From assembly GCF_027460265.1 (NCBI RefSeq), contig NZ_JAPZBC010000001.1, positions 3,247,001 through 3,311,000 of the forward strand: a stretch of 64,000 bases of DNA. Reading direction: 5' to 3'. The DNA is from Streptomyces sp. WMMC940. GTDB taxonomy: Bacteria > Actinomycetota > Actinomycetes > Streptomycetales > Streptomycetaceae. The translations under genes and the position numbers were made by a program. Of this stretch, positions 42,001 to 55,783 are shown in pieces (positions within the stretch are counted from its first letter, which is position 1; each line of letters begins with the position of its first letter). Under the pieces are notes generated by a model that saw only the letters and a list, made by a program, of their open reading frames with translations, had not been told where the DNA came from and made no database searches.

Positions 42001-45000
42001 GCTGTCGCCGCGTACCCACCCGTGGCTGGCGGACCACGTCGTCGAGGGCGCGGTGCTCCTGCCCGCCACGGCCTTCCTGGAGATGGCCTTCGCCGCCGCG
42101 GAGCGCGTCGGCGCGGACGTGGTCGAGGAACTCACCCTCGAGGCACCGCTGGTGCTGCCCGCACGGGACTCCGTGCGCATCCAGGTCAGGGCCACCGACC
42201 CGGACGGCGCGGGCGCCCGGTCGTTCACCATCCACGCGCGCCCGGCCGCGGCCGACGACGACACGGCGGCTGTCCAGCCGTGGACCAGGCACGCCACCGG
42301 CGTCCTCGCGCCGGCCGCCGGCCCGGCCGCGACGGCCGGAGCCCCGGGCGCCTGGCCGCCCGCGGGCGCGGTGCCGCAGCCGGTCGACGACGCCTACGCC
42401 GTGCTGCGGGACCTCGGCTACGACTACGGGCCGGTGTTCCAGGGGGTGCGGGCCGTGTGGCGGCTCGGTGACGACCTCCTGGCGGAGGTGGCGCTCACCG
42501 AGGACCAGCACGACGGGGCCGCCCGGTTCGGACTGCATCCGGCGCTGCTCGACGCGGCCCTGCACCCGCTGCTGCCGACGGCGGCCGAGGCCCCGGGACG
42601 GATCAGGCTGCCGTTCTCCTTGTCGGGGGTCCGGCTGCACGCGGCCGGGGCCACCGCGCTGCGGGTGCGGATCTCGCCCCTCGCCACGGACACCTTCGGG
42701 CTGACGGTCACCGACGGCACGGGCGCTCCCGTCGTGACCGTCGGCTCCCTCGCGCTTCGCCCGGTCGACCGCATCCGGCTCGCCACGGCCACGGCATCCC
42801 GCGACGACTCGCTGTTCACCGTCGAATGGACCGCGCTGCCCGCACCGGAGGTGCCCGCGTGGAGCCGGAGCGACCTCACCGAACCGGCCGGTCCGTCCGC
42901 CGTCGAACCGGCCGACCTCGTCGTGGCCACGCTCGCCGCGGACGGGGAGGCGACGCCCGCCGCCGCGCGCGCCGCGACCGTGCGGACGCTGGAGCTGGTC
43001 CGGCAGTGGCTGGACGACGAGCGGTTCGCGCGGTCCCGGCTGGTCGTCGTGACCACCGGTGCCGTCGCCGCCCTGCCCGGCGACGACGTCACCGATCTGG
43101 TCCACGCCCCCCTGTGGGGTCTGCTGCGCACCGCGCAGACCGAGCACCCGGACCGGATCGTGCTCGTCGACCTCGACGGGAGGGGCGACGCCCCGGCGCT
43201 GGTGGCCGCCGCCGTGGCCACCGGGGAACCGCAGATCGCCGTGCGGGACGGGCGGTCGCACGCCCCGAGGCTCGCCCGCGCCGTCGACCGCCGTGCCGAG
43301 CGGGCGCGGCTCGAACCGGACGGCACGGTACTGATCACGGGCGGAACGGGCGGTCTCGGCGCGCTGTTCGCACGGCATCTGGTCGTCGAGCACGGCGTCC
43401 GCCGGCTGCTGCTGACCAGCCGGCGCGGACCCGGCGGCCCCGGCGCCCCGGCACTCGCCGAGGAGCTCACCGGCCTCGGCGCCGACGTCCGGATCGTCGC
43501 CGCCGACGCCGCCGACCGGGGCGCCCTGGCGGAGCTGATCGCCGGCATCCCCGAGGAACATCCGCTGACCGCCGTCGTGCACACCGCCGGTGTCCTCGAC
43601 GACGCCACGGTCGGATCGCTGACCGGGGAGCAGGTGGAGGCCGTCATGCGGCCGAAGGTCGACGGGGCGTGGCACCTGCACGAGCTGACGCGCGGTCACG
43701 ACCTGGCGCTCTTCGTGCTGTTCTCGTCGGTGTCGGGCATCACCGGCATGGCGGGCCAGGCCAACTACGCCGCCGCCAACACCTTCCTCGACGCGCTCGC
43801 CCACCACCGGCGGGCTCACGGCCTGCCCGCGCACGCGCTGGCCTGGGGGCTGTGGGACGCGACGGCGGGTATGGGCGGCACGCTGACCGAGGCGGACGTG
43901 GCTCGCTGGACGCGGACCGGTGTGGTACCGCTGGACGCCGAGCGGGGGCTGCGCCTGTTCGACGAGGCGCTGGCCGCCCCCGGCGCGCACCTCGTGCCCG
44001 CCGCCCTGCGGCCGGGACGGGCCGGTTCGGGCTCCGAGAACCTGCCGGCCGTGTGGCGCGGGCTGGTCCGCACCCGCAGGACCGCACGCCCGGCGAGCGC
44101 CCCCGGAACCGCTGACTGGCAGGCCCGAATCGCCGCGCTGCCGGAGGAGGAACGCTACTCGGCCGTGCTCGCCGTGGTGCGTACCGCCGCCGCCGTGGCC
44201 CTGGGGCACGCCTCCGGCGACGACGTGGACGCCACCAGGGCGTTCAGGGAGCAGGGCTTCGACTCGCTCACCGCCGTCGAGCTGCGCAACCAGGTGAACG
44301 GCGCCACCGGGCTGCGGCTGGCGTCGACGGTCGTCTTCGACCATCCGAGCCCCGACGCGCTGGCCCGGCATCTGCTGGGACGGATCGCGGGCGAGGCCCC
44401 GGCCGCAGTGACCGGGACGCCGTCCGCGACCCGCACCGACGAGCCCATCGCGATCGTCGGGATGGCATGCCGCTACCCCGGCGGCGTCGGCTCCCCGGAG
44501 GACCTGTGGCGGCTGGTGGCCTCCGGGACCGACGCGATCGACGGCTTCCCGGACAACCGCGGCTGGGACCTGGAGAAGCTGTACGACCCGGACCCCGAGA
44601 GCACCGGCACCTCGTACGTCCGCCAGGGCGGTTTCCTGCACGACGCGGACTTGTTCGACCGGGAGTTCTTCGGGATCTCGCCGCGCGAGGCGACCGCCAC
44701 CGACCCCCAGCAGCGGCTGCTCCTGGAGACCGCCTGGGACGCGTTCGAGAACGCGGCGATCGACCCCGCCGCGCTGCGCGGCAGCGACACCGGGGTGTTC
44801 GTGGGCGCGATGTACGACGACTACGCGGCGCGACTGCCGTCGGTGCCGGCCGAGTTCGAGGGGTTCCTGCTGGTCGGGAACACCTCCAGTGTGATCTCCG
44901 GGCGGCTCGCCTACGCCTACGGGCTGGAGGGCCCCGCGGTCACCGTGGACACCGCGTGCTCGTCGTCGCTGGTCGCCCTGCACCTGGGGGCGCAGGCGCT

Positions 45001-48000
45001 GCGGTCAGGAGAGTCCGACCTGGTGATGGCCGGTGGCGTGACCGTGATGGCGGGACCCGGCTCGTTCGTCGAGTTCAGCCGGCAGCGCGGGCTCGCGCCG
45101 GACGGACGCTGCAAGTCCTTCTCCGCGCACGCCGACGGCACCGCGTGGAGCGAGGGCGTCGGCCTGCTCCTCCTGGAGCGGCTGTCCGACGCCCGGCGCA
45201 ACGGGCACCAGGTGCTCGCTGTGCTGCGCGGTTCCGCCGTCAACCAGGACGGCGCTAGCAACGGCCTGACCGCGCCCAACGGCCCCTCCCAGGAGCGGGT
45301 GATCCGGCAGGCGCTCGCGGGGGCCGGGCTGCGCGCCGCCGACGTCGACGCCGTGGAGGCGCACGGCACCGGCACCGCGCTCGGCGACCCGATCGAGGCC
45401 CAGGCCCTGCTGGGCACCTACGGCGCGGACCGTGACGCCGACAACCCGCTGTGGCTGGGCTCGCTGAAATCCAACATCGGGCACGCGCAGGCCGCGGCCG
45501 GGGTCGGCGGCGTCATCAAGATGATCCAGGCCATGCGGCACGGGGTCCTGCCGAAGACCCTGCACGCCGAGGAGCCCTCGCCGCACATCGACTGGGACAG
45601 CGGCGCCCTCGCGCTGCTCACCGAGGCCCGCGAGTGGCCGGAGTCCGGGCGTCCGCGCCGGGCCGCCGTGTCGTCGTTCGGGATCAGCGGCACCAACGCG
45701 CACGTGATCATCGAGCAGGCGCAGGAGCCCGCGACGGCCGGCGCCCCGGGCGCGGAGGACCCGGCGGGTGCCGTGGACGCGTCGGCCGCCGAGACCCGCC
45801 CGGTGCCGGGCACCGCCGTGCCCTGGCTGCTGTCGGCCAAGTCGGACACGGCGCTGCGGGCGCAGGCCGAGCGGCTGCGGGAGTTCGTGGCCGAGCGCCC
45901 CGGGCTCGCACCGGCCGACGTCGGCTACTCGCTGGCCACCGGCCGCACCCGGCACGAGCACCGGGCCGCCGTGCTGGGGTACGACCGGGAGGAACTCCTG
46001 GACGCGCTCGACGCGTTGCGGCGGGACGATCACACGCCTTCCGTAGTACGTGACGGCGGTGGTGCGCGGGGCAGGACGGCGTTCCTGTTCACCGGGCAGG
46101 GCAGCCAGCGCCCCGGCATGGGACGCGACCTGTACGCGGCCTCCCCGGTGTTCGCCGCGGCCTTCGACGAGGTGTGCAGGTATCTCGACGGCCACCTCGA
46201 ACGGCCCCTGCGCGAGGTCGTGTTCGACGGCGGGGACGAGCTGAACCGCACGGTGTTCGCGCAGCCCGCGCTGTTCGCGCTGGAGGTCGCGCTGTTCCGG
46301 CTCGCCGAGTCCTGGGGCATCACGCCCGACCACCTGCTGGGTCACTCGGTCGGCGAGCTCGCGGCGGCCCATGTCGCAGGCGTGCTCTCCCTGCCCGACG
46401 CGTGCACGCTGGTGGCGGCCCGCGGTCGGCTCATGGACGCCCTCCCGGAGGGCGGCGCGATGCTCGCCGTGGCGGCGGTGGAGGACGAGATCACCCTGCC
46501 CGACGGGGTGAGCCTCGCCGCCGTCAACGGCCCCGAGTCGGTCGTGCTCTCCGGTGACGAGGACGCGGTCGCGGGGCTGGAGGAGCACTGGCGGGCCGAG
46601 GGGCGCAAGGTCAAGCGCCTCGTCGTCTCGCACGCGTTCCACTCCCACCGCATGGACGGCATGCTCGACGCCTTCGCCGAGGTTGCCCGGGGTCTGACCT
46701 TCAGCCCGCCGGTCCTGCCGATCGTCTCGACGGTCACGGGAGACCTGGTCGACGCCGCGTCGCTGTGCACCCCGGAGTACTGGGTGGCCCAGGTCCGTCA
46801 GGCAGTGCGGTTCGCGGACGGCGTGCGCCGGCTGGAGGCCGCCGGGGTCACCGACTACGTGGAACTGGGCCCCGACGGGGTGCTCTCCGCGCTGGTCGAG
46901 CCCTGTCTGACGGCGCCGGCCGGGGCGATCGTCCCGCTGCTGCGGGCAGGACGCCCCGGATCCGTGACCGCCGCCGCTGCCCTTGCACTGCTCGCTCTGC
47001 GCGGGGCCGACGTCGACTGGCAGACCGTCCTCCCCGGTGCCCGGCGCACTTCCCTGCCCGGCTATGCCTTCCAGCGGCAGCGCTACTGGCTGACGGCCCC
47101 GGCCGCCGCCGGTGACGCCACCGACCTCGGTCTCGACTCCTCCGACCATCCCCTGCTGGGCGCGGTCGTGGAGGCGGTCGACGGCGACGGCGTCGTCCTC
47201 ACCGGCCGGGTGTCCCACCGCACCCACCCGTGGCTCGCCGACCACGCCGTCATGGGCACCGTGCTGCTGCCGGGGACCGCGTTCGTGGACCTCGCGCTGC
47301 ACGCCGCCCGCCGGGCAGGGTGCACCCTGGTCGACGAACTCACCCTGACCGCGCCACTGGTGGTCGGCGAGGACGACGACCTGCGCATTCAGGTGTCCGT
47401 CGGCTCCCCCGACGACTCCGGTCGGCGTCCGCTGGCCATCCACTCCCGTGCCACGCGGGCCGACGGTGACCGGCGTTGGACACGGCATGCCGAGGGGACG
47501 CTGAGCACGGGCGAACCCGTCACTGCAGCCGCCGAGGACGCACAGTCGCCCGTAGACGCCGTGGAGATCGACCTCGACGGGGTCTACGACGCGCTCACCG
47601 AGCGGGAGTACGCCTACGGTCCGCTGTTCCGGAACCTGCGCCGGCTCTCCCGCCGCGGGGACGAGCTGCATGCCGAGGTGGCCATCGCCGAGGAGCACCG
47701 GGCCGAGGCCGCGCGCTTCGTCCTGCACCCGGCGCTGCTCGACGCAGCCCTGCATCCGTTGCTGCCGGGCGTGGCGGAGGTGGCCTCCGGGCCGATGGTG
47801 CCGTTCTCCTGGTCCGGGATCAGCGTCCCCCCGTCCGGCACGAGCCCGGGCGCGCTGCGGGTCCGGATCGCGGTGACGCAGTCCGACGACACGACCGTGG
47901 TGGTCGCTTTGCACCTTGCCGACGAGACGGGGCTGCCACTGGCCACGGTGCGCGGGCTGCGGCTGCGGCCGCTCTCCCCGGGCGACCTGGCCGCCGCGGG

Positions 48001-49924
48001 GACTCGGGCCCGGGAGGGGCTGTACGGCCTGCGGTGGACGCCCGTGCCGACCGGCCCGGCCGCCGCCGGCGACGATTCCTGGGCCGTGCTGGGCCCGGAG
48101 CGGCTGCCGATCGCCGGTGCCCGGCCCGTCCCGTCGTACCGCGACCTCGCCGCACTGCGGGAGGCGGTCGACGACGGTGCCGAGGTGCCCTCGACGGTGC
48201 TGCTGCCCCTGCTGTCGCCGCTGGACGAGGACGCGTCGGGCGGTACGGCCGCCGCGGACGGTGCGGCAGGGCTCGCCGGTCGGGCCCGTGCGGTGCTGGA
48301 CGGGCTGCTCGGGACCGTGCAGGACTGGCTGGCCGCCGACTGGCCGGCCGCCAGCCGGCTGGTCGTGCTGACCCGAGGGGCCGTCGCCCGGGACGGCGAG
48401 GACGTCACCGATCTGGCGCGGGCCGGTGTCTGGGGACTGCTGCGATCGGCCCAGGCCGAGCAGCGGGACCGGTTCACGCTCGTCGACCTCGACGACCACC
48501 CCGGCTCCGGTGAGGTCCTCGGGGCCGCGCTGAGCACCGGCGAACCCCAGCTCCTCCTCCGGGCGGGAGAGGTCTTCGCCCCGAGGCTGGCACCGGCCGA
48601 AGCGGACACCCCGGAAGAATCCGTCGGGGTCGGGCCGGACTGGCGGCGGGGCACGGTGCTCGTCACCGGCGGCACCGGCGCCCTCGGCGCGATCCTCGCC
48701 AGACACCTGGTCACCGAGCACGGCTCCCGCAGGCTGGTGCTGACCAGCCGGCGCGGACCCGACGGGCCCGGCGCCCGGGAGCTGGCCGAGGAACTGACCG
48801 CGCTCGGCGCCCATGTCGAGATCGTGGCCGCCGACGCCGCCGACCGGGACGCGCTGGCCGCGCTGCTCGCCGGCATCCCGGACGAGCACCCGCTGACCGC
48901 CGTCGTGCACACCGCGGGCATCACCGACGACGCGACGGTCACCTCGCTGGCACCGGACCAGCTGGACGGCGTCCTGCGGCCCAAGGTCGACGGCGCGTGG
49001 AATCTGCACGAGCTGACCCGGGACGCGGACCTGTCGGCGTTCGTCCTGTACTCGTCCGTCGCGGGTGTCGTCGGTACACCGGGTCAGGCGAACTACGCCG
49101 CAGCCAACGCCTTCCTCGACGCGCTCGCCCACCACCGGCACGCGAACGGCCTGCCCGCCCGGTCACTGGCGTGGGGGCTGTGGGCCGAGAGCAGCGCGCT
49201 CAGCACCCACCTGTCCGACGCGGACCTGAACCGGCTCGCCCGCCTGGGACTGCTGCCCCTCGGCAACGCCGAGGCCACCGCGCTGTTCGACGCGGCGCTG
49301 GCCCTCGACCGTCCCGTGCACGCCATCACCCGGATCGACACCGGCGCGCTGCGCGGGGCCGAGCACCTGCCGGCGGCGTTGCGGGGAATCGCCCCGCGAC
49401 CGGCGCCCCGCGCCGAGCGGCAGCAGGTGCCGCTTCCCCAGCGGCTGGCCGGGCTGCCGCCGGCGGAGCAGCAGCGGATGCTCACCGACCTGGTGCGGAC
49501 GCGGACGGCCGCCGTCCTCGGGCACACCGACGCCACCTCGATCGGGACGACCCGCGCCTTCAACGAGCTGGGATTCGACTCGCTCACAGGGGTCGAACTG
49601 CGCAATCAGCTGAACAGCGCCACCGGACTGCGGCTGCCCACCACGGTCGTCTTCGACCATCCCAACCCGGACGCCCTGGCGGCGTATCTGCGCGCGGAAC
49701 TCGTCGTGGAGACCACCGATCCGGTACTGGCCGATCTCGACCGGCTGAAGGCCGCGCTGCCCGGCGCGCTGTCCGACACGGCGGTGCACCGGAGCATCGT
49801 CGACCGGCTGCGGGAACTGCTCGACCTCGCCGACGCCGCCGACCCGCTCCGCGACGACGACCTGCCCGATCTCGACTCCGCGACCGACGAGGACCTGTTC
49901 GCCCTGGTCGACGAACTCGACTAG
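36023..49924 (+). CDS. Type I modular PKS: KSQ loading module + modules 1 and 2
   Basis: 4633 residues. Loading module: KSQ with VDTSQSSSL (Gln181 replaces the catalytic Cys), HGTGT at about 316, AT with GHSIGE (Ser628) and HAFH at 728 (malonyl type), ACP with Ser955 (GFSSL rather than GFDSL). Module 1: KS Cys1198, AT Ser1697 with HAFH at 1797, DH His2005/Asp2177, KR with LDD motif and Tyr2582, ACP Ser2748. Module 2: KS Cys2979, AT Ser3442 with HAFH at 3537, DH His3741/Asp3907, KR (TDD) Tyr4358, ACP Ser4520. The last ~80 residues are an acidic helical docking domain. No ER is present. Expected result: acetyl starter extended to a sorbyl (2,4-hexadienoyl) chain. ATG 36023 is chosen by KS homology. 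Confidence 0.93.
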   Translation: MTSERHSAAIDPLDRQEPIAVVGLSCRLPGAAGPEAFWKLLREGRDAVTQMPGHRWEPISADARSGIRRGGFLDAVEDFDAAFFGISPREAVVMDPQQRLLLEITWEALENAGIVAGSLDGSPTAVFVGTAREDYTSLLYRQGAAAITQHTVAGTHRGIIANRVSYALGLNGPSITVDTSQSSSLVAVHLACESLRSGEAELALAAGVNLNLLAEGVMGAERFGGLSPDGRCFTFDARANGYVRGEGAGMVVLKPLRRAVADGDRVHGVILGSAVNNDGATPGLTVPSAAAQEKVLRLAQRRAGVAPDAVQYVELHGTGTPVGDPIEAAALGAAVGALKAPGDPLRVGSVKTNIGHLEGAAGIAGLIKTVLSVRHRMLPPSLNFRTPNPQIPLDTLNLSVNDRLGTWPHPERPLIAGVSSFGMGGTNCHVLVGDAPDGPEPETAPRTRPATAVLPVVVSGRDTAALRAQAGRLAAFAEDHDEADPASVGRSSALTRSLLGHRAVVLATDRGELVAGLRALATGKPAAGVVSGVEATGRLAMVFTGQGAQRIGMGAGLRAVFPVFAGAFDEVCAHLDPLLERPLREVLTTGEQLDETRYTQPALFAVEVALFRLFESWGVRPDFLAGHSIGEVAAAHVAGVLSLNDACALVAARGRLMQELASEGAMVAVQAAEEEVLPLLAGREDEVAVAAVNGPAALVLSGDTDAVLEIAAVLKERGHRTKRLTVSHAFHSPHMDGMLDAFRRVVTGLNFEEPRIPVVSTVTGEVAAPGSLTAPEYWVEQVRRPVRFLRAARTLEAAGVRTVLELGPDGVCSAMVAESVLDKDSVSAEPALRSGRPEERTAWRALARAFVRGAAVDWEAVFEGAGGRRIDLPTYAFQRERYWVTDQAGAGGAEAGGSVVPATAAVRPEPAVASGAVAGRSAAELVTAHVAAVLGYAAGRPVEMDVPFRDLGFSSLMTVELRENLAEATGLRLPTGLVFDHPTPRALAHFLAAESAGADAGGAGEDPPGPVGAGAGAGPGAPTGYDEPIAIVGMACRYPGGVASPDDLWRLVAGGSDAISAFPTDRGWAEDLYDQDHERSGRSYVREGGFLHDAGRFDASFFGISPREAQAMDPQQRLLLETAWEALERAGLVPQELRGSRTGVFVGATAGDYGPRMHDAPEGVEGHLLTGGAASVMSGRIAYQFGFVGPAVTVDTACSSSLVALHMAAQSLRRGESGLAIAGGVTVMSTPGMFLEFSRQHGLAADARCKAFAAAADGTAWAEGVGLLVVERLSDARRNGHRVLAVLRGSAVNSDGASNGLSAPNGLSQRQVIRQALADAGLTTADVDVMEAHGTGTALGDPIEAEAILATYGRDREDREPVLLGSLKTNIGHAQAAAGVGGVIKMVEAMRHGVVPATLHVDEPTPHVDWASGAAELVREQREWPRTGAPRRAAVSSFGISGTNAHMVLEQGDFTDPGVPHAAGEAAPPVAKTSGRRAGTGDGDAHRAPAESAHAVQAPGADAVPSAGADAAPRVPWVLSAPTEDGVRAQAGRLREFLAGGAAVPAGDVGLSLATTRTAFRQRAVVLGSDVDELLAGLDAVVDGAVAPNVVRGTAGAAGRTALLFTGQGAQRCGMGRELYEASPVFAEALDTVCAALDPHLDRPLREVLFAQEGSAAAELLHETRFTQPALFAVEVALFRLLVERDGIVPELLAGHSIGELAAAHAAGVLSLDDAATLVAARGRLMQAARSDGAMIAIQADPEEVARSISGHDDAVSLAAVNGPRSVVVAGDEPVVTAIAEEWRERGSRIRRLHVSHAFHSPHMDGVLDEFREVARSLTFHPPAIPVVSTVTGEPAGPELLCSPDYWTDQIRATVRFHGAVRSLRALGAGLFLEVGPDAALTGMAQEAFAEGEDGGDAVTAVALSRAGRSEVDTYTTALAHVHAAGGEVHLTALFPGAGEIDLPTYAFRGDHFWLAPGARSDARGLGLDPADHPLLGAAVDMAGGEDVVLTGQLSPRTHPWLADHVVEGAVLLPATAFLEMAFAAAERVGADVVEELTLEAPLVLPARDSVRIQVRATDPDGAGARSFTIHARPAAADDDTAAVQPWTRHATGVLAPAAGPAATAGAPGAWPPAGAVPQPVDDAYAVLRDLGYDYGPVFQGVRAVWRLGDDLLAEVALTEDQHDGAARFGLHPALLDAALHPLLPTAAEAPGRIRLPFSLSGVRLHAAGATALRVRISPLATDTFGLTVTDGTGAPVVTVGSLALRPVDRIRLATATASRDDSLFTVEWTALPAPEVPAWSRSDLTEPAGPSAVEPADLVVATLAADGEATPAAARAATVRTLELVRQWLDDERFARSRLVVVTTGAVAALPGDDVTDLVHAPLWGLLRTAQTEHPDRIVLVDLDGRGDAPALVAAAVATGEPQIAVRDGRSHAPRLARAVDRRAERARLEPDGTVLITGGTGGLGALFARHLVVEHGVRRLLLTSRRGPGGPGAPALAEELTGLGADVRIVAADAADRGALAELIAGIPEEHPLTAVVHTAGVLDDATVGSLTGEQVEAVMRPKVDGAWHLHELTRGHDLALFVLFSSVSGITGMAGQANYAAANTFLDALAHHRRAHGLPAHALAWGLWDATAGMGGTLTEADVARWTRTGVVPLDAERGLRLFDEALAAPGAHLVPAALRPGRAGSGSENLPAVWRGLVRTRRTARPASAPGTADWQARIAALPEEERYSAVLAVVRTAAAVALGHASGDDVDATRAFREQGFDSLTAVELRNQVNGATGLRLASTVVFDHPSPDALARHLLGRIAGEAPAAVTGTPSATRTDEPIAIVGMACRYPGGVGSPEDLWRLVASGTDAIDGFPDNRGWDLEKLYDPDPESTGTSYVRQGGFLHDADLFDREFFGISPREATATDPQQRLLLETAWDAFENAAIDPAALRGSDTGVFVGAMYDDYAARLPSVPAEFEGFLLVGNTSSVISGRLAYAYGLEGPAVTVDTACSSSLVALHLGAQALRSGESDLVMAGGVTVMAGPGSFVEFSRQRGLAPDGRCKSFSAHADGTAWSEGVGLLLLERLSDARRNGHQVLAVLRGSAVNQDGASNGLTAPNGPSQERVIRQALAGAGLRAADVDAVEAHGTGTALGDPIEAQALLGTYGADRDADNPLWLGSLKSNIGHAQAAAGVGGVIKMIQAMRHGVLPKTLHAEEPSPHIDWDSGALALLTEAREWPESGRPRRAAVSSFGISGTNAHVIIEQAQEPATAGAPGAEDPAGAVDASAAETRPVPGTAVPWLLSAKSDTALRAQAERLREFVAERPGLAPADVGYSLATGRTRHEHRAAVLGYDREELLDALDALRRDDHTPSVVRDGGGARGRTAFLFTGQGSQRPGMGRDLYAASPVFAAAFDEVCRYLDGHLERPLREVVFDGGDELNRTVFAQPALFALEVALFRLAESWGITPDHLLGHSVGELAAAHVAGVLSLPDACTLVAARGRLMDALPEGGAMLAVAAVEDEITLPDGVSLAAVNGPESVVLSGDEDAVAGLEEHWRAEGRKVKRLVVSHAFHSHRMDGMLDAFAEVARGLTFSPPVLPIVSTVTGDLVDAASLCTPEYWVAQVRQAVRFADGVRRLEAAGVTDYVELGPDGVLSALVEPCLTAPAGAIVPLLRAGRPGSVTAAAALALLALRGADVDWQTVLPGARRTSLPGYAFQRQRYWLTAPAAAGDATDLGLDSSDHPLLGAVVEAVDGDGVVLTGRVSHRTHPWLADHAVMGTVLLPGTAFVDLALHAARRAGCTLVDELTLTAPLVVGEDDDLRIQVSVGSPDDSGRRPLAIHSRATRADGDRRWTRHAEGTLSTGEPVTAAAEDAQSPVDAVEIDLDGVYDALTEREYAYGPLFRNLRRLSRRGDELHAEVAIAEEHRAEAARFVLHPALLDAALHPLLPGVAEVASGPMVPFSWSGISVPPSGTSPGALRVRIAVTQSDDTTVVVALHLADETGLPLATVRGLRLRPLSPGDLAAAGTRAREGLYGLRWTPVPTGPAAAGDDSWAVLGPERLPIAGARPVPSYRDLAALREAVDDGAEVPSTVLLPLLSPLDEDASGGTAAADGAAGLAGRARAVLDGLLGTVQDWLAADWPAASRLVVLTRGAVARDGEDVTDLARAGVWGLLRSAQAEQRDRFTLVDLDDHPGSGEVLGAALSTGEPQLLLRAGEVFAPRLAPAEADTPEESVGVGPDWRRGTVLVTGGTGALGAILARHLVTEHGSRRLVLTSRRGPDGPGARELAEELTALGAHVEIVAADAADRDALAALLAGIPDEHPLTAVVHTAGITDDATVTSLAPDQLDGVLRPKVDGAWNLHELTRDADLSAFVLYSSVAGVVGTPGQANYAAANAFLDALAHHRHANGLPARSLAWGLWAESSALSTHLSDADLNRLARLGLLPLGNAEATALFDAALALDRPVHAITRIDTGALRGAEHLPAALRGIAPRPAPRAERQQVPLPQRLAGLPPAEQQRMLTDLVRTRTAAVLGHTDATSIGTTRAFNELGFDSLTGVELRNQLNSATGLRLPTTVVFDHPNPDALAAYLRAELVVETTDPVLADLDRLKAALPGALSDTAVHRSIVDRLRELLDLADAADPLRDDDLPDLDSATDEDLFALVDELD

Positions 49925-49938
49925 CGCGCAGGGCCGCA

Positions 49939-49992
49939 CGGTCCGGTCCCCCGGACCGGCCCGGGCCCGTCCCCCCTGGGACGGGCCCGGGC
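49939..49992 (+). terminator. Tandem hairpins between pks1 and pks2
   Basis: Two adjacent perfect stems with 4-nt loops: 8 bp (49939-49946 and 49951-49958) and 15 bp (49959-49973 and 49978-49992). They fill most of the 114-bp gap inside the PKS operon. They could attenuate transcription or protect mRNA ends. There is no T-tract. Confidence 0.7.
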
Positions 49993-50038
49993 GACCCCAC
50001 GACTCCCGCGCCGACCTTCCCTCTGGAGCTGAGACGAC

Positions 50039-53000
50039 GTGACCACCGACGAGAACCAACTCCGCCAGTACCTCAAGCGAGCGGTCGCCGACGCCCGCGC
50101 GAGCCGCAAGCGGCTGCGCGAGGTCGAGGAGCGGGAGCAGGAGCCGATCGCGATCATCGGGATGGCCTGCCGCTACCCCGGTGGCGTGCGCTCCCCCGAG
50201 CAGCTGTGGCAGGTGGTCGCCGACGGCGTCGACGCGGTGTCCCCCTTCCCTGAGAGCCGGGGCTGGAACGTCGACGACCTCCATGACCCCGACCCCGACG
50301 CGGTCGGCAAGTCCTACACCCGGTACGGCGGGTTCCTGCACGACGCGGACCTGTTCGACCCCGAGTTCTTCGGGATGTCGCCCCGTGAGGCGCTGGCCAC
50401 CGATCCCCAGCAGCGGTTGCTCCTGGAGACGGCGTGGGAGGCGTTCGAGCGGGCGCGCATCGTGCCGGAGTCGGTGCGAGGCAGCAGGACCGGGGTGTTC
50501 GTCGGGGCGATGTACAACGACTACGGCTCGCGGCCCCGACTGCCGGCAGAGGAGTTCGAGGGCTACCTCTACGGCGGCAGCGCCGGCAGTGTCGCCTCGG
50601 GCCGGGTCGCCTACGCCTTCGGTCTGGAGGGCCCGGCGGTCACGATCGACACCGCGTGCTCGTCCTCGCTGGTCGCCCTGCACCTGGCGGCGACGGCGCT
50701 GCGCCGGGGCGAGGCCGACCTCGCGCTGGCAGGCGGGGTGACGGTGATGTCCACGCCTACGTCGTTCGTGGAGTTCTCCCGGCTGCGCGGGCTGTCACCC
50801 GACGGCCGGTGCCGGTCCTTCGCCGCGTCCGCCGACGGCACCGGCTGGGCCGAGGGCGTCGGTCTGCTGCTGCTCGCCCGGCTGTCCGACGCACGGCGCG
50901 AGGGCCACCCGGTGCGGGCCGTGATCCGCGGGTCGGCGATCAACCAGGACGGCGCCAGCAACGGGCTCACCGCGCCCAACGGCCCCGCCCAGGAACGGGT
51001 GATCCGCCAGGCGCTCACGAGCGCGGGGCTGTCACCGGCCGACGTCGACGTGGTCGAGGCGCACGGCACCGGTACGACACTCGGCGACCCGATCGAGGCA
51101 CGGGCCCTTCTCGCCACGTACGGCAGGGACCGGCCCGCCGACCGGCCGCTCCGGCTGGGCTCGCTGAAGTCCAACATCGGACACGCCCAGGCCGCGGCCG
51201 GCGTCGGCGGCGTCATCAAGATGGTCGAGGCGATCCGCCACGGGGTTCTGCCCAGGACGCTGCACGCGGAGGAGCCCTCCCCGCACATCGACTGGGACAC
51301 GGGTGCGCTTGAGCTGCTCACCGAGGCCCGCGCGTGGCCCGAGACCGGTCGTCCACGCAGGGCCGCCGTTTCGTCGTTCGGCTTCAGCGGCACGAACGCG
51401 CACGTGATCGTCGAGGAAGCGGCGGAGGAACCGGCGCCGGCGCCGGCCGAAGAGGTCGACGACGGTGAGGGGACCGCCGGGGCCGCGAGCGGTGCCCGCA
51501 CCGAAGGCGTGGCCCGAGCCGGAGCCGCCGCGCGGAGCGCGGACGCGCGCCCGGCGGCCCCACCGCAGGCTGCCGGGGACCAGTCGGTCGCCTGGCCCGG
51601 CCGCCCACTCCCGCTGGTCCTGTCCGGCAGGGGCGAGCGCGCTCTCGCCGCGCGGGCCCGGCAGCTGCTCGACCTCCTGGTGGCCGGCGGGACCACCGCC
51701 CAGGTCCTCCACAGCGGCGACCTGACGGCCGACAACCCCACCGCTCACCCTGCCCTCCTTCCCGCCCGCGTCCCCGACATCGCCCACACCCTGGTCACCA
51801 CGCGTGCCGCGCTGGACGACCGGGCCGTGGTCGTCGGTGCCGACACCGACGCGCTGACCGCCGGACTGACCGCTCTCGCGGAGGGTGCCGGGGCGCCGAA
51901 CGTGGTACGCGGCACCCGTGCGGGCGAGTCGCGGGTCACGTTCGTCTTCCCCGGGCAGGGGGCGCAGTGGACCGGCATGGCGGCCGATCTGCTGGACGCG
52001 TCACCGGTGTTCGCCGCCGCCATGGCCGACTGCGCGGCGGCGCTCACGCCGGTCACCGACTGGGATCTGATCGAGACCGTACGGGCCCGGCAGCCGCTGG
52101 AGCGGGTGGATGTGCTCCAGCCCGCACTGTGGGCGATCATGGTGTCGCTCGCGGCGGTGTGGCGGGCCCACGGGGTGCGGCCCGCCGCCGTGATCGGCCA
52201 CTCCCAGGGGGAGATCGCCGCCGCATGTGTGGCCGGCGCGCTGTCCCTGGCCGACGGCGCCCGAATCGTGGCCCTGCGGGCCAGGGCCATCGCCGAGGAC
52301 CTCTCCGGCCGGGGCGGCATGATGTCGGTCGCCCTGCCCGAGCCCCGGGCGCGCGAGCTGATCGACGGCTGGGGCGGCCGGGTCGCGGTGGCCGCCGTCA
52401 ACGGCGCCACGTCGGTGGTGCTCTCCGGTGACGCCGACGCCCTCGACGAGCTGCGCGAGGCGATCCTGGCCGACGGCGGCCGCGCCAAGCGGCTCCCGGT
52501 GGACTACGCCTCGCACTGCGCGCACGTCGAGTCGATCCGTGACCGGCTGCTGGCCGATCTGGCGGGCATCGAGGCGCGCCCGGCCGAGATACCGTTCTAC
52601 TCCACCGTCACCGGCGGCCTGTTCGACACCACGGGTCTGGAAGCCACGTACTGGTACACCAACCTGCGGCAGAGCGTGCTGTTCGAGCCGACCACACGGG
52701 CCCTGTTGGACGACGGTCACGGTGTCTTCGTCGAGTGCAGCCCGCACCCGGTGCTGCTGCACAGCATCGAGGAGACCGCCGACGCCCTGCGCACGGACGT
52801 CACGATCGTCGGTTCGCTGCGCCGCGACGACGGCGGAGCCGACCGGGTCCTGGCCGCGCTGGGCGAGGCGTTCGTGGCCGGGGTGCCGGTGGACTGGCCG
52901 GTGGTGTTCGAGGGCCTGCCGGTGCGCCCCGTCGAACTGCCGACGTACCCGTTCCAGCGCGAGCGGTACTGGCTGGAGCAGTCGGCACCCGTGCACGTGG

Positions 53001-55714
53001 CGGGCCCCCGCTCCTCGGACCATCCCCTGCTGGGTACGGCGGTCCCGGTGGCCGGCGCCGACGAGGTGCTGTTCACCGGCCGGATCCCGGCGGCCGTTAC
53101 TCCGTGGCTGGCCGGGCACACCCTGTCCGGCACCGTCGTCCTGCCGTCGGCGGCCCTGGTCGACGCCGTCGTCCGAGCGGGTGACGAGGTGGCCTGCCCG
53201 GTGCTGGACGAACTGACCGTGAGGGGCCCGCTCGCCGTGCCGGACGGCAGCGAGGTCCCGCTCCAGGTGCGGGTCGGCGCCCCGGACGACTCGGGCCGAC
53301 GCCCCGTCACCGTGCACGCCCTGCCGGACCAGGACACCGGAGAGTGGGCGGAGCTGGCCTCCGGGACCGTGCGCGCCGAGGACGGCACGGCCACCGGCCC
53401 GGCCGGCGGCACCGACGGCGTCGAAGTGCGGCTCCCGGAGGAGTACGCCGCGGACGCCGGCCGCCACGCTCTGCACCCGGCGCTGCTGGAGGCCGCCCTT
53501 GCCACGGCCGAGGGCGAGCCGTTCGCGGTCCGCTGGCGTGGGGTTCGGCTGCACGCCTCCGGCGCGACGGTCGTACGCGCCCGGCTCGCCCCGGCCGGGG
53601 AGAGCGCCGGGGAGGCGGGGGCCGTGTCCGTCGTGCTGACCGGCCCGGACGGGACGCCGGTCGCCACCGTCGACTCCGTCGTCCGGCGTTCCTTCGAGCC
53701 GTCGGAACTCGTGGGCGGCCCCGGCCCGCTGCGCGCCCTGCACCACGTCATCTGGACACCGCTCACCACCCGGCAGCCGGACCGATCCGTTTCCTGGGCG
53801 GCGCTGCGGCGCCTCCCGGACGAGGAGCCCGGTGTGTCGTACGCGGCGCACACGGCGTACGAGGGCGAGTCCGGCGTGCCCTACTACGACGACCTCGCCG
53901 CCCTCGGCTGTGCCGTCGACTCCGGTACGGCCGTCGACGCCCTCCTCGTCCATCTCCCGGCGGCCGGCAACGACACCGAGGTCGTCGACGGTGTGCACTC
54001 AGCGACCGGGAGGACGCTGGCCCTGCTCCAGACCTGGCTGGCCGACGAGCGGTTCACCGCGACCCGGCTCGTGCTGGTCACCAGGGGAGCCGTGGCCGCC
54101 ACGGCCGGCGAGGTGCCCCACCTCGACGCGGCTGCGGTCCGGGGCCTGGTGCGCTCGGCGCAGTCGGAGAACCCGGACCGGATCGTCCTCGTGGACGCCC
54201 CTGACACGGGCGCGGACGCCGCGCACGTCCCACCGGCGCTCCTGGCCGCCCTGCTCGCCACGGACGAGCCGCAGGCCGCCGTGCGCGACGGCCGGCTCCT
54301 GGTGCCCCGGCTGCACCGGGTCGCACCGGCCGACGCGGGCGACGGAACGGCCCTCCGCCGGCTCCCGGAAGGCACCGTCCTCATCACCGGCGGCACAGGG
54401 GCGCTGGGCGCCGCCGTGGCCCGGCATCTCGTCGTCGCGCACGGCGTCCGGCAGCTGCTGCTGGCCTCCCGCCGGGGTGAAACAGCCCCCGGGGCGGCGG
54501 AGTTGCGTGCAGAGCTCACCGGGCTGGGTGCCGAGGTGCGGATCGCCGCGTGCGATGTCGCCGACCGTGACGCACTCAAGGCGCTGCTCTCCGAGATACC
54601 GGCCGAGCACGCACTGACCGGGGTCGTGCACGCGGCCGGGGTCCTCGACAACGGTCTGCTCCCGGCACTGACACCCGATCAGCTGGCAGCGGTGCTGGGA
54701 CCGAAGGCGGACGCCGCCTGGCATCTGCACGAGCTGACCCATGGGGACGAGCTGGCGGCGTTCGTGCTGTTCTCGTCGGTCGTGGGCGCGTTCGGCGGTC
54801 CGGGCCAGGCCAACTACGCGGCCGCCGGGGCCTTCCTCGACGCGCTGGCCGAACGACGCCGGGCCGAGGGCCTGCCCGCCGGCTCGCCGGCCTGGGGGCT
54901 GTGGGAGGTCGAGGGCGGGATCAACGCGGGACTGACCCCGGCCGACCGGTCCCGTTTCGCCCGCGACGGCTTCGTGCCGACGAGCACGGCGGAGGGCCTC
55001 GCACTGTTCGACTCCGTGCTGACGTCCCGTCATGCAGCGCTCGTCGTGGTGCCGTTCGACCTCGCGGCGGTACGGGCGTCCGGCGGTGCGGTTCCGCCGC
55101 TGTTGCGGGCCATGGTGCCGGTGGCCGACCGCCGCCCGGAGCGGGCCGGTGCCGACGTGGGCGTGCCCCTCGCCGACCGGCTCGCCGGGATGGACGCGGG
55201 CGAGCGGCAGGCGTTCGTGCTGGATCTGGTGCGCGGCGAGGTGGCCGTCGTGCTGGGCTTCCGCGACCCGGCCGCTGTCGAGGCCCAGCGGCCCTTCCAG
55301 GAGCTGGGGTTCGACTCGCTCACCGCCGTACAGCTGCGCAACCGGCTGGGCGCGGTCAGCGGCATCCGGCTCCCGGCGACCGTGGTGTTCGACCATCCGA
55401 CCCCGGCGGCCCTGACCACGTTCCTGCTCGCCGGGCTCGGGGACGGACCGGAGCCCGCCGAGCGGACACCCCTCCTCGCCGAGCTCGACAAACTGGAGGA
55501 GATCCTCTCCACGGCCGTCGGCGCAGATCGCGCCGGAAGCGCCGACGCGGAGGAACACGCCGCCGTCACCGCCCGGTTGCAAACGATGTTGTCGCGCTGG
55601 ATGGACGCGTCGGGCGGCACGCCCGGCCACGGTCCGGCGAACCCGCTGGAGTCGGCCACGACCGACGAGCTCCTCGACTTCATCGACAACGAACTCGGCC
55701 GCGCGGGCAGCTGA
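50039..55714 (+). CDS. Type I modular PKS, module 3: KS-AT(methylmalonyl)-DH(degenerate)-KR(altered)-ACP
   Basis: 1891 residues. The N-terminal docking helix ([25 protein letters not shown]) is followed by KS (Cys207). The AT has GHSQGE (Ser722) and YASH at 823-826, the methylmalonyl-CoA signature, the only such AT here. The DH keeps His1027 in [10 protein letters not shown], but the second site reads [10 protein letters not shown] (Glu1151 for Asp, last His lost) and the GYxYGPxF segment is missing, so it is probably inactive. The KR has Tyr1593 but YAAAG instead of YAAAN (Gly1597 replaces the catalytic Asn), and LDN instead of LDD. ACP Ser1760, then a C-terminal docking region. It should add a methyl-branched unit whose beta-carbon may stay a ketone. 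Confidence 0.92.
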   Translation: MTTDENQLRQYLKRAVADARASRKRLREVEEREQEPIAIIGMACRYPGGVRSPEQLWQVVADGVDAVSPFPESRGWNVDDLHDPDPDAVGKSYTRYGGFLHDADLFDPEFFGMSPREALATDPQQRLLLETAWEAFERARIVPESVRGSRTGVFVGAMYNDYGSRPRLPAEEFEGYLYGGSAGSVASGRVAYAFGLEGPAVTIDTACSSSLVALHLAATALRRGEADLALAGGVTVMSTPTSFVEFSRLRGLSPDGRCRSFAASADGTGWAEGVGLLLLARLSDARREGHPVRAVIRGSAINQDGASNGLTAPNGPAQERVIRQALTSAGLSPADVDVVEAHGTGTTLGDPIEARALLATYGRDRPADRPLRLGSLKSNIGHAQAAAGVGGVIKMVEAIRHGVLPRTLHAEEPSPHIDWDTGALELLTEARAWPETGRPRRAAVSSFGFSGTNAHVIVEEAAEEPAPAPAEEVDDGEGTAGAASGARTEGVARAGAAARSADARPAAPPQAAGDQSVAWPGRPLPLVLSGRGERALAARARQLLDLLVAGGTTAQVLHSGDLTADNPTAHPALLPARVPDIAHTLVTTRAALDDRAVVVGADTDALTAGLTALAEGAGAPNVVRGTRAGESRVTFVFPGQGAQWTGMAADLLDASPVFAAAMADCAAALTPVTDWDLIETVRARQPLERVDVLQPALWAIMVSLAAVWRAHGVRPAAVIGHSQGEIAAACVAGALSLADGARIVALRARAIAEDLSGRGGMMSVALPEPRARELIDGWGGRVAVAAVNGATSVVLSGDADALDELREAILADGGRAKRLPVDYASHCAHVESIRDRLLADLAGIEARPAEIPFYSTVTGGLFDTTGLEATYWYTNLRQSVLFEPTTRALLDDGHGVFVECSPHPVLLHSIEETADALRTDVTIVGSLRRDDGGADRVLAALGEAFVAGVPVDWPVVFEGLPVRPVELPTYPFQRERYWLEQSAPVHVAGPRSSDHPLLGTAVPVAGADEVLFTGRIPAAVTPWLAGHTLSGTVVLPSAALVDAVVRAGDEVACPVLDELTVRGPLAVPDGSEVPLQVRVGAPDDSGRRPVTVHALPDQDTGEWAELASGTVRAEDGTATGPAGGTDGVEVRLPEEYAADAGRHALHPALLEAALATAEGEPFAVRWRGVRLHASGATVVRARLAPAGESAGEAGAVSVVLTGPDGTPVATVDSVVRRSFEPSELVGGPGPLRALHHVIWTPLTTRQPDRSVSWAALRRLPDEEPGVSYAAHTAYEGESGVPYYDDLAALGCAVDSGTAVDALLVHLPAAGNDTEVVDGVHSATGRTLALLQTWLADERFTATRLVLVTRGAVAATAGEVPHLDAAAVRGLVRSAQSENPDRIVLVDAPDTGADAAHVPPALLAALLATDEPQAAVRDGRLLVPRLHRVAPADAGDGTALRRLPEGTVLITGGTGALGAAVARHLVVAHGVRQLLLASRRGETAPGAAELRAELTGLGAEVRIAACDVADRDALKALLSEIPAEHALTGVVHAAGVLDNGLLPALTPDQLAAVLGPKADAAWHLHELTHGDELAAFVLFSSVVGAFGGPGQANYAAAGAFLDALAERRRAEGLPAGSPAWGLWEVEGGINAGLTPADRSRFARDGFVPTSTAEGLALFDSVLTSRHAALVVVPFDLAAVRASGGAVPPLLRAMVPVADRRPERAGADVGVPLADRLAGMDAGERQAFVLDLVRGEVAVVLGFRDPAAVEAQRPFQELGFDSLTAVQLRNRLGAVSGIRLPATVVFDHPTPAALTTFLLAGLGDGPEPAERTPLLAELDKLEEILSTAVGADRAGSADAEEHAAVTARLQTMLSRWMDASGGTPGHGPANPLESATTDELLDFIDNELGRAGS

Positions 55715-55783
55715 TGCCCCGCACCGACCCGACGTCCCGCACTGCCGTCACTGCCGTCCCCGAGAAGATGGGTGAGTTGTCCC

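Noticed and set aside
42700..43340. Possible enoylreductase between DH and KR in module 1
   Set aside because: The interdomain length and sequence correspond to the KR structural subdomain; no NADPH motif of ER (LxHxxxGGVG) is present there or in the other modules.
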